From contig CAZTIH010000065.1 in assembly GCA_964613675.1 (NCBI GenBank), positions 1-14,178 on the forward strand: a stretch of 14,178 bases of DNA. The letters are read 5' to 3'. Below are positions 7,684-14,178 of this stretch, piece by piece. The notes under the pieces are model-generated. The model made no database searches, had not been told where the DNA came from, and saw only the letters and a program-made list of their open reading frames with translations. Numbering within the stretch: the first letter of the stretch is position 1; each line of letters starts with the position of its first letter. The position numbers and the translations under genes are program-made. Source of the stretch: DAIUCA01 sp964613675 (GTDB taxonomy: Bacteria; Pseudomonadota; Gammaproteobacteria; Competibacterales; Competibacteraceae).

Positions 7684-8514
7684 TTAACTTTTAGGAAACC
7701 AAGGAAGAAAAGCACTTGTTTTACGGATATAATTTCGATATTCAGGCCTTCTTTCCTTCAAATCGGCTTCTAGTAAAGCCACTCCCGAAACTTTCAACAG
7801 TAAGAAAGTCATTAATATAACCGATAAAATCGTCCAAAATTGACTCCAACCACCAGCCAACGCAAAACAGAAATAGCCCCACCATAGTACGCATTCGCCA
7901 AAATAGTTGGGATGTCGCGTATATTTCCAAAGTCCTTCCGACATAACTTTGTTGCGATTACTTGCCTTACTTTTGAACTTTGCGAGTTGCCAATCGCCAA
8001 CGGCTTCAAAAGTAAATCCCAAACACCAAAGTGAAAAGGCCAGCAAATCCAGCCAATTCAAGGGATTATGGCTAAACATTGCGCTCATTAGCGGCATTGC
8101 AATGACCCAAGCTAATCCCGCTTGTAGCCAAAAAATCAGATAGAGACTTTTTACATCGAAATTAGGCTCATTACGCGCCCGAATCGCCTGATAACGACGG
8201 TCTTCTCCTTTTCCCCAATTGCGCTGTGTAATATAAAAACTCAATCGAATCGACCAAATCATTACCAGTAATAAAACCAGGCCAGCACGATGACTTAATG
8301 CGTTATGAGTCGTAAAAAAACCAGTTTCATCCACTGAATCAGTAGAAATCCAACCTGCATAAATCATTGCCAATAACAAAAAAAACAATGACCACAATGA
8401 ATCTACGATGCTGACGTCTTTTTTTAGATAGCTCACGCCCCACGCCACCGTAGCTACGCAGAGAAGTATGAGTAAAGCGAGTAATGAAGCCATTAACATT
8501 TTGGTATTTCCCAT
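7684..8514 (-). CDS. DUF1295 family integral membrane protein (steroid 5-alpha-reductase/ICMT-like)
   Basis: Polytopic inner-membrane protein of up to 276 residues in the DUF1295 family, related in fold to steroid 5-alpha reductases and isoprenylcysteine methyltransferases. About six or seven hydrophobic segments can be seen (for example residues 6-28, 38-54, 78-94, 124-146, 153-170, 205-222, 227-248). The family signature GLWKYTRHPNYFGE lies at 194-207, preceded by AVGDWQLAKFK (171-181); this region forms the cofactor-binding site in relatives. Bacterial members have no settled reaction; reduction or methylation of a lipid-like substrate is inference. ATG at 8514 directly follows the U-run of the rplQ terminator; ATG at 8499 is an alternative with a weak GGGA nine bases upstream. 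The protease start is 16 bases beyond the stop codon, suggesting cotranscription. The gene is more AT-rich than the ribosomal block. Confidence 0.9.
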   Translation of the reverse strand: MGNTKMLMASLLALLILLCVATVAWGVSYLKKDVSIVDSLWSLFFLLLAMIYAGWISTDSVDETGFFTTHNALSHRAGLVLLLVMIWSIRLSFYITQRNWGKGEDRRYQAIRARNEPNFDVKSLYLIFWLQAGLAWVIAMPLMSAMFSHNPLNWLDLLAFSLWCLGFTFEAVGDWQLAKFKSKASNRNKVMSEGLWKYTRHPNYFGECVLWWGYFCFALAGGWSQFWTILSVILMTFLLLKVSGVALLEADLKERRPEYRNYIRKTSAFLPWFPKS

Positions 8515-8537
8515 AAAAAAGCCCCGTTAGGGGCTTT
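8515..8537 (-). terminator. Intrinsic terminator after rplQ (end of alpha operon)
   Basis: Perfect 8-bp stem AAAGCCCC/GGGGCTTT (8518-8525 with 8530-8537) with a four-base loop. Read on the minus strand it is followed by a run of Us that reaches 8515. It lies 30 bases past the rplQ stop codon and immediately before the DUF1295 ATG. Confidence 0.93.
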
Positions 8538-8567
8538 CGATTTAGCTTGCAGCAAGTGACCTCGACC

Positions 8568-8963
8568 TCAATCAGCGACGGCAACATCTGCCGAGGTTGC
8601 CATCGGATCCCGATCGACCAGTTCAACATAGGCCATCGGCGCTGCATCTCCAGGACGAAAGCCACACTTTAAGATTCGCAAATAGCCGCCCGGGCGTTCC
8701 TTAAAACGCGGGCCAAGTTGATCGAACAACTTTTTAACGATGTCCGGCTGCTTTAAGCGACTGAATGCCAAACGACGATTAGCCACACTATCCTCTTTCG
8801 CCAAAGTAATGAGCGGTTCAGCGATACGCCGCAGCTCTTTAGCTTTTGGTAAGGTCGTGCGGATTAATTCGTGTGAAAACAGCGAATTAGTCATATTGCT
8901 GAACATCGCCTTACGATGACTACTGGTACGACCGAGCTTACGGCCAGTTTTTTGATGACGCAT
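8568..8963 (-). CDS. rplQ: 50S ribosomal protein L17
   Basis: Large-subunit protein of 131 residues near the peptide exit tunnel. The N-terminus MRHQKTGRKLGRTSSHRKAM is diagnostic for bacterial L17, followed by LIRTTLPKAKELR and the RILKCGFRPGDAAPMAYVEL block. The length matches gammaproteobacterial L17 (about 127-130) with a short Ala-rich tail. It is the last gene of the alpha operon, 20 bases after rpoA, with an AGGAGA ribosome site close to the ATG. The intrinsic terminator follows directly. Confidence 0.98.
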   Translation of the reverse strand: MRHQKTGRKLGRTSSHRKAMFSNMTNSLFSHELIRTTLPKAKELRRIAEPLITLAKEDSVANRRLAFSRLKQPDIVKKLFDQLGPRFKERPGGYLRILKCGFRPGDAAPMAYVELVDRDPMATSADVAVAD

Positions 8964-8983
8964 TTCAATTCTCCTGCATCAGT

Positions 8984-9985
8984 TTAACCGATGCCTTTTT
9001 CATCCTGTTCATGGGCTGATCTTGGCGACTGCCAGTTATCGAGTTTTATCCCCAAGGACAACCCGCGTTGTGCCAAGACATCTTTGATTTCCGTGAGCGA
9101 TTTTCTCCCTAAATTGGGCGTTTTCAGAAGTTCGCTCTCGGTACGCTGAATAAGGTCGCCAATGTAATAAATGTTTTCCGCTTTCAGACAATTTGCCGAA
9201 CGAACGGTTAACTCCAAATCATCGACGGGTTTCATCAACATGGGATCAATGTCGCCAAAGGTATTTTTAGGCGATTCTTGACCGTCATGCTGCAAATGCA
9301 CAAAAACTTCAAACTGCTTAATTAACAGGTCGGCTGCCAATCGGATGGTCTCTTCGGGATCGACGGTACCGTTGGTTTCAATATCCAGGATGAGTTTGTC
9401 TAAATCCGTACGCTGTTCCACCCGCGCGCTTTCGACTTTGTAACTCACCTTGCGAATGGGGCTAAACGATGCGTCAAGCTGCAACCGCCCAATCGTCCGA
9501 CCTTCCCCCGCCGAAACCCGATGCGTTGTCGGTAAGTAACCCCGCCCCAATTCCACCCAAAGACGCATTTGTAGGGTTTCATTCTTAGTAAGATTCGCAA
9601 TGAGATGCTCGGGATTCACTAACTCGACACTGTGAGGCAACTCAAGATCCTTAGCTTTGACAGGCCCCGGCCCTTTTTTGGACAGTTGCAGTTGAGCTTC
9701 CGTGGTTCCGCGCATCCGTAATGCTACCCCTTTGAGATTCAACAAAATGTCGATGACATCCTCTTGCACCCCCTCAATCGGGGAATACTCGTGATGAACA
9801 CCATCGATTTCGCACTCGACAATGGCGGCCCCTGGAATCGCAGACAGTAAGACTCGCCGCAACGCATTACCGAGCGTGTGGCCAAATCCCCGTTCTAACG
9901 GTTCCAATGTAATCCGCGAATGGTAAGGATCGAGTGATTCTATCCCAATAACACGCGGTTTGAGAAAATTTAGGGCTTCCGACAT
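8984..9985 (-). CDS. rpoA: DNA-directed RNA polymerase subunit alpha
   Basis: Alpha subunit of RNA polymerase, 333 residues. Two copies assemble beta and beta-prime and contact promoter UP elements and activators. The N-terminal domain (about 1-235) carries the LERGFGHTLGNALRRVLLSS-like dimerisation helix (here ending LSAIPG). The C-terminal domain (about 250-318) has LTVRSANCLKAENIYYIGDL, with the Arg equivalent to E. coli R265, and TPNLGRKSLTEIKDVL, with the Lys equivalent to K298; both bind DNA. Residues 319-333 form a short acidic tail. The gene sits between rpsD (29 bases upstream) and rplQ. The ribosome site is GAGG about 11 bases before the ATG, slightly far but acceptable. Confidence 0.99.
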   Translation of the reverse strand: MSEALNFLKPRVIGIESLDPYHSRITLEPLERGFGHTLGNALRRVLLSAIPGAAIVECEIDGVHHEYSPIEGVQEDVIDILLNLKGVALRMRGTTEAQLQLSKKGPGPVKAKDLELPHSVELVNPEHLIANLTKNETLQMRLWVELGRGYLPTTHRVSAGEGRTIGRLQLDASFSPIRKVSYKVESARVEQRTDLDKLILDIETNGTVDPEETIRLAADLLIKQFEVFVHLQHDGQESPKNTFGDIDPMLMKPVDDLELTVRSANCLKAENIYYIGDLIQRTESELLKTPNLGRKSLTEIKDVLAQRGLSLGIKLDNWQSPRSAHEQDEKGIG

Positions 9986-10014
9986 GGAAATAGAGACCTC
10001 ATAGAAAGGTGAAA

Positions 10015-10641
10015 TTACTTGGAGTACAACTCCACCACGAGAGATTCATTGATATCTGCCGGTAAGTCGGTGCGGTCGGGAACGCGCTTAAATGTCCCAA
10101 TCATTTTATCGTTATCGACCTCTACCCAGCCGCCAATCTGGACTTGAGCGATTTGTAACGCATTTTTGATACGTTCCTGATTACGGCTTTTTTCCCTTAC
10201 CGCAATCGTATCGCCCGCTTTAACTTGATAAGAAGGAATATTCACAGCCTGCTCGTTCACGGTAATGGCCCGGTGAGAGACCAGTTGACGGGCCTCTGCG
10301 CGGGTCGTCGCAAACCCCATGCGATACACCACATTGTCCAAACGGCATTCTAGTAATTGCAGTAAATTTTCGCCGGTCGATCCCTTACGACGCGCCGCTT
10401 CTTCGTAATAGTTGTGGAATTGCCGCTCCAAAACCCCATAAATCCGACGTAGCTTTTGTTTTTCACGTAGCTGCGTTCCGTAATCCGAAAGCCGACCTTT
10501 CTTACCACCGTGCTGACCGGGCGGTTTTGCCAACTTTTCCTTATTGATTTTGCCTTCTAACGGACGAATCGACGATTTTAGGAATAAATCCGTCCCTTCG
10601 CGCCGAGCGAGCTTGCATTTTGGACCAATATAACGTGCCAT
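10015..10641 (-). CDS. rpsD: 30S ribosomal protein S4
   Basis: Primary 16S-rRNA-binding protein, 208 residues, which starts small-subunit assembly and in enterobacteria also represses the alpha operon at the translational level. It begins MARYIGPKCKLARREGTDLF, contains the PPGQHGGKKGRLSDYG patch, and has an S4 RNA-binding domain at about 97-160 (ECRLDNVVYRMGFATTRAEARQLVSH). Only one cysteine is in the N-terminal region, so it is the zinc-free form. Ribosome site AGGAGA lies seven bases before the ATG. It follows rpsK by 21 bases. Whether S4 autoregulation operates here cannot be seen. Confidence 0.99.
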   Translation of the reverse strand: MARYIGPKCKLARREGTDLFLKSSIRPLEGKINKEKLAKPPGQHGGKKGRLSDYGTQLREKQKLRRIYGVLERQFHNYYEEAARRKGSTGENLLQLLECRLDNVVYRMGFATTRAEARQLVSHRAITVNEQAVNIPSYQVKAGDTIAVREKSRNQERIKNALQIAQVQIGGWVEVDNDKMIGTFKRVPDRTDLPADINESLVVELYSK

Positions 10642-10662
10642 AGCTATTCTCCTGACTTAATC

Positions 10663-11061
10663 TTACACACGCCGCTTTTTAGGCGGACGGCAACCGTTAT
10701 GGGGAATGGGCGTCGTATCGATGATATTGACGATTTTAAACCCCGCCGCATTGAGTGCTCTCACGGCGGACTCGCGTCCAGGCCCCGGGCCTTTTACGCA
10801 AACTTCAAGGTTTTTCACGCCATATTCTTTCACGATTTCCCCAACCTTCTCTGCCGCAACCTGGGCAGCAAATGGGGTACTTTTACGCGAACCCCGAAAA
10901 CCCGCCCCACCCGCAGTCGCCCAACCCAGGGCATTACCCTGACGATCGGTAATGGTAACAATCGTGTTGTTGAATGAGGCGTAAATGTGGGCAATCCCAT
11001 CGACAACGACTTTTTTAATTTTTTTACGCGGTTTATTCGCCGCAGACTGTTGTTTTGCCAT
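10663..11061 (-). CDS. rpsK: 30S ribosomal protein S11
   Basis: Small-subunit platform protein, 132 residues, contacting the 3' domain of 16S rRNA near the mRNA exit. Family blocks are clear: VDGIAHIYASFNNTIVTITD, ATAGGAGFRGSRKSTPFAAQ, and the invariant basic end PIPHNGCRPPKKRRV. The N-terminal 16 residues are a Lys-rich extension of normal length. AAGGTGA sits about five bases before the ATG. It is nine bases downstream of rpsM. Confidence 0.99.
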   Translation of the reverse strand: MAKQQSAANKPRKKIKKVVVDGIAHIYASFNNTIVTITDRQGNALGWATAGGAGFRGSRKSTPFAAQVAAEKVGEIVKEYGVKNLEVCVKGPGPGRESAVRALNAAGFKIVNIIDTTPIPHNGCRPPKKRRV

Positions 11062-11070
11062 AAATCACCT

Positions 11071-11427
11071 TTATTTCTTAATTGGGCGCCGAGGTCCCTT
11101 GCGGGTACGGGCGTTAGTACGTGTACGCTGACCGCGCAAAGGCAGACCGCGACGGTGACGAATTCCACGATAGGTTCCTAAATCCATCAATCGCTTGATA
11201 TTTAGGGAAACCTCTCGACGCAAATCGCCTTCAACGATAAATTTCCCTACTTCCGCGCGTAACGACTCGACTTGGGCCTCAGTAAGGTCGCGAACCTTAG
11301 TTTGTGGCGCAATTTCGGCAATTTCACAAATTTTCTTGGAGCGCGTCGGCCCAATCCCGTAAATTGAGCGCAGAGCAATGACTGTATGTTTCTGCGCGGG
11401 AATATTAACACCTGCAATGCGAGCCAT
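11071..11427 (-). CDS. rpsM: 30S ribosomal protein S13
   Basis: Small-subunit head protein, 118 residues, contacting P-site tRNA and the L5 bridge. It starts MARIAGVNIPAQKHTVIALR, contains the helix-two-turn-helix YGIGPTRSKKIC and the RHRRGLPLRGQRTRTNART signature, and ends in a basic tail. AGAGGAAA precedes the ATG. It is the first gene of the alpha operon, but here only 25 bases separate it from secY. That leaves no space for rpmJ (L36), which lies between these two genes in E. coli, nor for a separate long leader. Confidence 0.99.
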   Translation of the reverse strand: MARIAGVNIPAQKHTVIALRSIYGIGPTRSKKICEIAEIAPQTKVRDLTEAQVESLRAEVGKFIVEGDLRREVSLNIKRLMDLGTYRGIRHRRGLPLRGQRTRTNARTRKGPRRPIKK

Positions 11428-11452
11428 GTTTTTCCTCTTAGTACAACCGACC

Positions 11453-12781
11453 TTACCGCTGGCCGGGCATCGAGCCTTTGAAGCTGGCTTTCTTCAACAG
11501 ACTTTCGTATTGATGGGACATGAGATGGGTTTGGACTTGACTGATGAAGTCCATGACCACCACGACGATGATGAGTAAGGAAGTGCCGCCAAAATAGAAC
11601 GGTACGGTTAAATAAAGGTTGATAATCTCGGGAAGCAAGCATACGCCAGCAATGTAAAGCGCTCCTGCAAAAGTAAGGCGCGTAAGCACTTTATCGATAT
11701 AATCCGCCGTCTGTTTGCCAGGACGAATTCCCGGGATAAATGCCCCCGATTTCTTCAAATTATCGGCAGTTTCTTCCGTATTAAAGACAAGTGCCGTGTA
11801 AAAAAAACAGAAAAAGATGATTAGACTTGTGTACAAGGCAATGTAAACAGGCTGGCCAGGCATCAGTAATGAAGTGATTTCACGCAACCAATCCATCCCC
11901 TCTACGCTACCAAACCAACTCCCCAGCGTTGCGGGAAATAAAATCAAACTCGACGCGAAAATCGGGGGAATTACCCCGGCCATGTTGAGTTTTAACGGCA
12001 AATGACTGGTTTGACCACCATAAACTTTACGTCCTACCTGCCGCTTCGCATAGTTTACGGTAATGCGTCGCTGACCTCTTTCGACAAATACCACGAAAGC
12101 CGTCGTAGCCAAGACCAAAATCAGGATGAAAATGACGACAAGGATGGCTAACTCTCCCGTTCTCGCCAATTCCAAAGTTCCGCCCACCGCACGGGGGAGT
12201 TCAGCGACAATACCCGCAAAGATGAGTAATGAAATCCCGTTACCAATACCCCTTTCGGTGATTTGTTCTCCTAGCCAAATCAAGAACATCGTTCCAGTGA
12301 CTAAAGTAATGACGGCAATGATCGTAAAACTTATTCCCGGCACGATGACGACGGACTGACCCGCTATCTGCTGACTTTGTAGGGCAATACTCACCCCAAT
12401 CGACTGAAATAAAGCGAGCAGTAAAGTCAGATATCGCGTGTATTGTGTCATTTTTCGCCGCCCAGCATTACCGCCTTCCTTACGCAACTGTTCTAACGAC
12501 GGCACCACATAGCTCATCAGCTGCACGATAATCGACGCCGAAATGTACGGCATGATGCCCAGCGCAAAAATACTCAGCCGCTCCAGCGCACCGCCCGAAA
12601 ACATATTGAACATGCTCAAAATCGTGCCGCGCTGCTGGTCAAACAAAGCGGCCATTGCTACCGCGTCGATCCCGGGGACGGGTACGAAAGTTCCGGCGCG
12701 ATAAACCACCAGCGCCCCCAGTACAAACAGGAGGCGGCTGCGCAGTTCGGTGAGTTTGTCAAGGGGCGGAAGTGCGGCCAT
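11453..12781 (-). CDS. secY: Preprotein translocase subunit SecY
   Basis: Channel-forming core of the SecYEG translocon in the inner membrane, 442 residues. Ten hydrophobic segments are visible, along with family landmarks: the plug region MFSGGALERLSIFALGIMPY (about 58-77), GIGNGISLLIFAGI (about 178-191), and the cytoplasmic loop VERGQRRITVNYAKRQVG that contacts SecA and the ribosome. PGIRPGKQTADYID (about 347-360) marks the other conserved loop. The C-terminus is basic. Start ATG at 12781 lies three bases after the rplO stop, with GGAG six bases upstream. In its usual place at the end of the spc operon, it is translated with the ribosomal genes. Confidence 0.99.
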   Translation of the reverse strand: MAALPPLDKLTELRSRLLFVLGALVVYRAGTFVPVPGIDAVAMAALFDQQRGTILSMFNMFSGGALERLSIFALGIMPYISASIIVQLMSYVVPSLEQLRKEGGNAGRRKMTQYTRYLTLLLALFQSIGVSIALQSQQIAGQSVVIVPGISFTIIAVITLVTGTMFLIWLGEQITERGIGNGISLLIFAGIVAELPRAVGGTLELARTGELAILVVIFILILVLATTAFVVFVERGQRRITVNYAKRQVGRKVYGGQTSHLPLKLNMAGVIPPIFASSLILFPATLGSWFGSVEGMDWLREITSLLMPGQPVYIALYTSLIIFFCFFYTALVFNTEETADNLKKSGAFIPGIRPGKQTADYIDKVLTRLTFAGALYIAGVCLLPEIINLYLTVPFYFGGTSLLIIVVVVMDFISQVQTHLMSHQYESLLKKASFKGSMPGQR

Positions 12782-12784
12782 AAA

Positions 12785-13249
12785 TTACTCCGCTACCGCT
12801 GCTTCGGAGGTCGCCTCGATGACGCGCCCGCCCATCGCTTCGATAGCGGCCTTCGCCCCCGCCGTCACCCCGATACCGTCCAAAGTCACGGCTTTCGTTA
12901 ATGTACCCGTAAGCATGACCTTAGCGCGGGTGACATGATTGGGAACGATATCAGCGTCTTTAAGTACCTGAAGCGTAATGATTTCTGCCTCAACAGCATT
13001 GAGTTCGTGCAACCGAACCTCTGCCATAAACCGCGCCATGTGCGAGCGAAATCCCCGCTTTGGCAAACGGCGTTGCAAAGGCATCTGGCCCCCTTCAAAC
13101 CCCACTTTGTGGTATCCCCCGGCCCGTGCGTGCTGACCTTTATGCCCTCGGCCACAGGTTTTCCCAAGGCCAGACCCCATACCACGCCCCACGCGCTTTG
13201 CAATCGGACGACTTCCCGGCGCAGGCTTCAAGGTATTCAAGCGCATCAT
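12785..13249 (-). CDS. rplO: 50S ribosomal protein L15
   Basis: Large-subunit assembly protein, 154 residues, about ten longer than E. coli L15 because of an Ala/Glu-rich C-terminal tail. The basic Gly-rich N-terminus (LNTLKPAPGSR, then RVGRGMGSGLGKTCGRGHKG) and the FEGGQMPLQRRLPKRGF block are diagnostic. The ATG at 13249 overlaps the rpmD stop as ATGA; a second ATG follows at once, so the start could be one codon later. The GAGGAAG ribosome site upstream suits either. Overlap with rpmD and a three-base gap to secY indicate translational coupling. Confidence 0.99.
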   Translation of the reverse strand: MMRLNTLKPAPGSRPIAKRVGRGMGSGLGKTCGRGHKGQHARAGGYHKVGFEGGQMPLQRRLPKRGFRSHMARFMAEVRLHELNAVEAEIITLQVLKDADIVPNHVTRAKVMLTGTLTKAVTLDGIGVTAGAKAAIEAMGGRVIEATSEAAVAE

Positions 13250-13440
13250 GATGAAACTTCCTCAACTTTCAGCAAATAGGACACGGTGTTGATTAGGCCG
13301 CGATTACACGGCGTATCGAGCACCTCGACAGTGTGGTGCATTCGGCGTAGCCCCAAGCCGCGCACGCAATCTTTGTGATTTTTCAAGCGCTTATTGGTAC
13401 TGCGCACGAGAGTCACCCGAATTTTAGGCGCGTTATCCAT
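13246..13440 (-). CDS. rpmD: 50S ribosomal protein L30
   Basis: Small large-subunit protein of 64 residues. The core IRVTLVRSTNKRLKNHKDCV and GLGLRRMHHTVEVLDTP are the standard L30 blocks. The ATG at 13440 is chosen because it starts right before the conserved core, has GGAGG nine bases upstream, and overlaps the rpsE stop by only eight bases. A longer in-frame GTG start at 13512 would place 24 unrelated residues inside rpsE. The stop overlaps the rplO start by four bases. Confidence 0.98.
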   Translation of the reverse strand: MDNAPKIRVTLVRSTNKRLKNHKDCVRGLGLRRMHHTVEVLDTPCNRGLINTVSYLLKVEEVSS

Positions 13441-13951
13441 GAAGAATTTCCTCCACCGTTTTACCGCGCTTCGCTGCCACATGATCAGGCGATGACATCG
13501 CGTGTAAACCATTGATAGTCGCCCGCACTACATTCACAGGGTTACGGCTACCAATGCACTTCGCGAGCACATCTTTCACACCAACGACTTCAAATACGGC
13601 CCGCATTGCGCCACCAGCAATCACGCCCGTTCCCTCGGAAGCGGGTTGCATAAACACTTTTGCGGCCCCGTGCTCACCGCGCACCGCGTGCTGTAATGTC
13701 GCGCCGCGTAAGGAAACTGTCACCATATCCTTACGCGCCTTTTCCATTGCCTTTTGAATCGCTGCTGGTACCTCTCTCGCCTTACCATAACCGATACCAA
13801 TGCGCCCATTACCGTCCCCGACAACGGTCAAAGCGGTAAACCCAAATTGCTTACCGCCCTTAACTACCTTAGCGACGCGATTAACAGCGACTAATTTTTC
13901 TTGCAAGCCATCGGTCGGCGCCGTGGCATTATCCATACTGTGATTTGCCAT
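13433..13951 (-). CDS. rpsE: 30S ribosomal protein S5
   Basis: Small-subunit protein of 172 residues involved in translational fidelity and mRNA unwinding at the entry site. It contains the N-terminal double-stranded-RNA-binding fold (LVAVNRVAKVVKGGKQFGFT, then VVGDGNGRIGIGYGKAREVP) and the C-terminal domain (GTGVIAGGAMRAVFEVVGVK, then SRNPVNVVRATINGL). The loop at VAKVVKGGKQ, where spectinomycin-resistance changes occur in E. coli, looks wild-type. The first ten residues are a short polar lead. The start lies three bases after the rplR stop, with GGAG nine bases upstream. Confidence 0.99.
   Translation of the reverse strand: MANHSMDNATAPTDGLQEKLVAVNRVAKVVKGGKQFGFTALTVVGDGNGRIGIGYGKAREVPAAIQKAMEKARKDMVTVSLRGATLQHAVRGEHGAAKVFMQPASEGTGVIAGGAMRAVFEVVGVKDVLAKCIGSRNPVNVVRATINGLHAMSSPDHVAAKRGKTVEEILHG
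13450..13454 (-). promoter_or_regulatory. Ribosome binding site of rpmD inside rpsE
   Basis: On the minus strand GGAGG lies within the last codons of rpsE, nine bases before the rpmD ATG. It fixes the rpmD start and supports coupling of the two genes. Confidence 0.8.
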
Positions 13952-13954
13952 GAC

Positions 13955-14178
13955 TTAAAACTCCAAACCATGTTCACGGGCGGCGTCAGCAAGCGCCTTT
14001 ACGCGACCGTGGTAACGAAAACCAGACCGATCAAAAGCAACCCGCGTAATGCCCACTGCTTTTGCGCGTTCTGCAATAAACTTCCCGACGACTTTTGCCG
14101 CTTCGACATTACCCGCATAACCCGTAAGGACTGACTTAACATCGGCTTGCAGGGTAGAGGCAGCGGCAACAATGCGTT
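13955..14178 (-). CDS. rplR: 50S ribosomal protein L18, C-terminal part (5' end outside window)
   Basis: The last 73 residues of L18, which binds 5S rRNA with L5 and L25. Reading the minus strand to the stop at 13955-13957 gives the conserved segments IAERAKAVGITRVAFDRSGF and RYHGRVKALADAAREHGLEF. A full L18 is about 117 residues, so some 44 residues lie past the right edge. The frame is uninterrupted to the window end. It precedes rpsE by three bases in the normal spc-operon order. Confidence 0.97.
   Translation of the reverse strand, partial: RIVAAASTLQADVKSVLTGYAGNVEAAKVVGKFIAERAKAVGITRVAFDRSGFRYHGRVKALADAAREHGLEF

Noticed and set aside
8339..8665. Frame overlapping the rplQ end and the DUF1295 start
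   Set aside because: It runs through rplQ, the terminator and the DUF1295 gene in a different frame and has no family features.
13441..13512. GTG start giving L30 24 more residues
   Set aside because: The extension lies in another frame of rpsE and is unrelated to L30; ATG at 13440 has the ribosome site.

Overview
The window is chromosomal DNA of a proteobacterium, most likely a gammaproteobacterium. The right half holds the end of the conserved ribosomal spc operon and the whole alpha operon in the gammaproteobacterial order (rplR', rpsE, rpmD, rplO, secY, rpsM, rpsK, rpsD, rpoA, rplQ). The alpha subunit and ribosomal proteins look closely related to gammaproteobacterial versions. A CHASE2-cyclase and an RND permease on the left would suit a free-living, possibly sulfur-oxidiser-like lineage, but that placement is a guess.

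Layout, left to right. Bases 2-2392 (+) are the C-terminal three quarters of an RND efflux permease, cut by the left edge. It converges on, and overlaps by 20 bases, a CHASE2/class III nucleotide cyclase gene (2373-4595, -). Divergent from the cyclase, 36 bases away, is an NDUFA9-like NAD(P)-binding SDR protein (4632-5597, +). A non-coding stretch of about 270 bases with a stem-loop follows, then a Nudix hydrolase (5867-6481, +). The Nudix gene converges on a secreted S1-family serine protease (6498-7667, -), which lies directly downstream of a DUF1295 membrane protein (7684-8514, -). From 8515 to the right edge everything is on the minus strand: a clear intrinsic terminator, rplQ, rpoA, rpsD, rpsK, rpsM, secY, rplO, rpmD, rpsE and a truncated rplR.

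The ribosomal block is transcribed right to left with short gaps or few-base overlaps, good Shine-Dalgarno sites and one terminator after rplQ. It supplies subunits of both ribosomal subunits, the RNA polymerase alpha subunit and the Sec channel. The left genes look like independent accessory or housekeeping genes rather than one pathway. By eye the DUF1295/protease pair and the SDR gene are AT-richer than the RND and cyclase genes.

I did not find convincing evidence for a previously undescribed system. The points most worth checking are: the changed proton-relay residues in the RND permease; the Asp at the purine-selecting Lys position of the cyclase; the Asn at the S1-pocket position of the protease with its TTG start; the lack of rpmJ between secY and rpsM; and the terminator that abuts the DUF1295 start codon.
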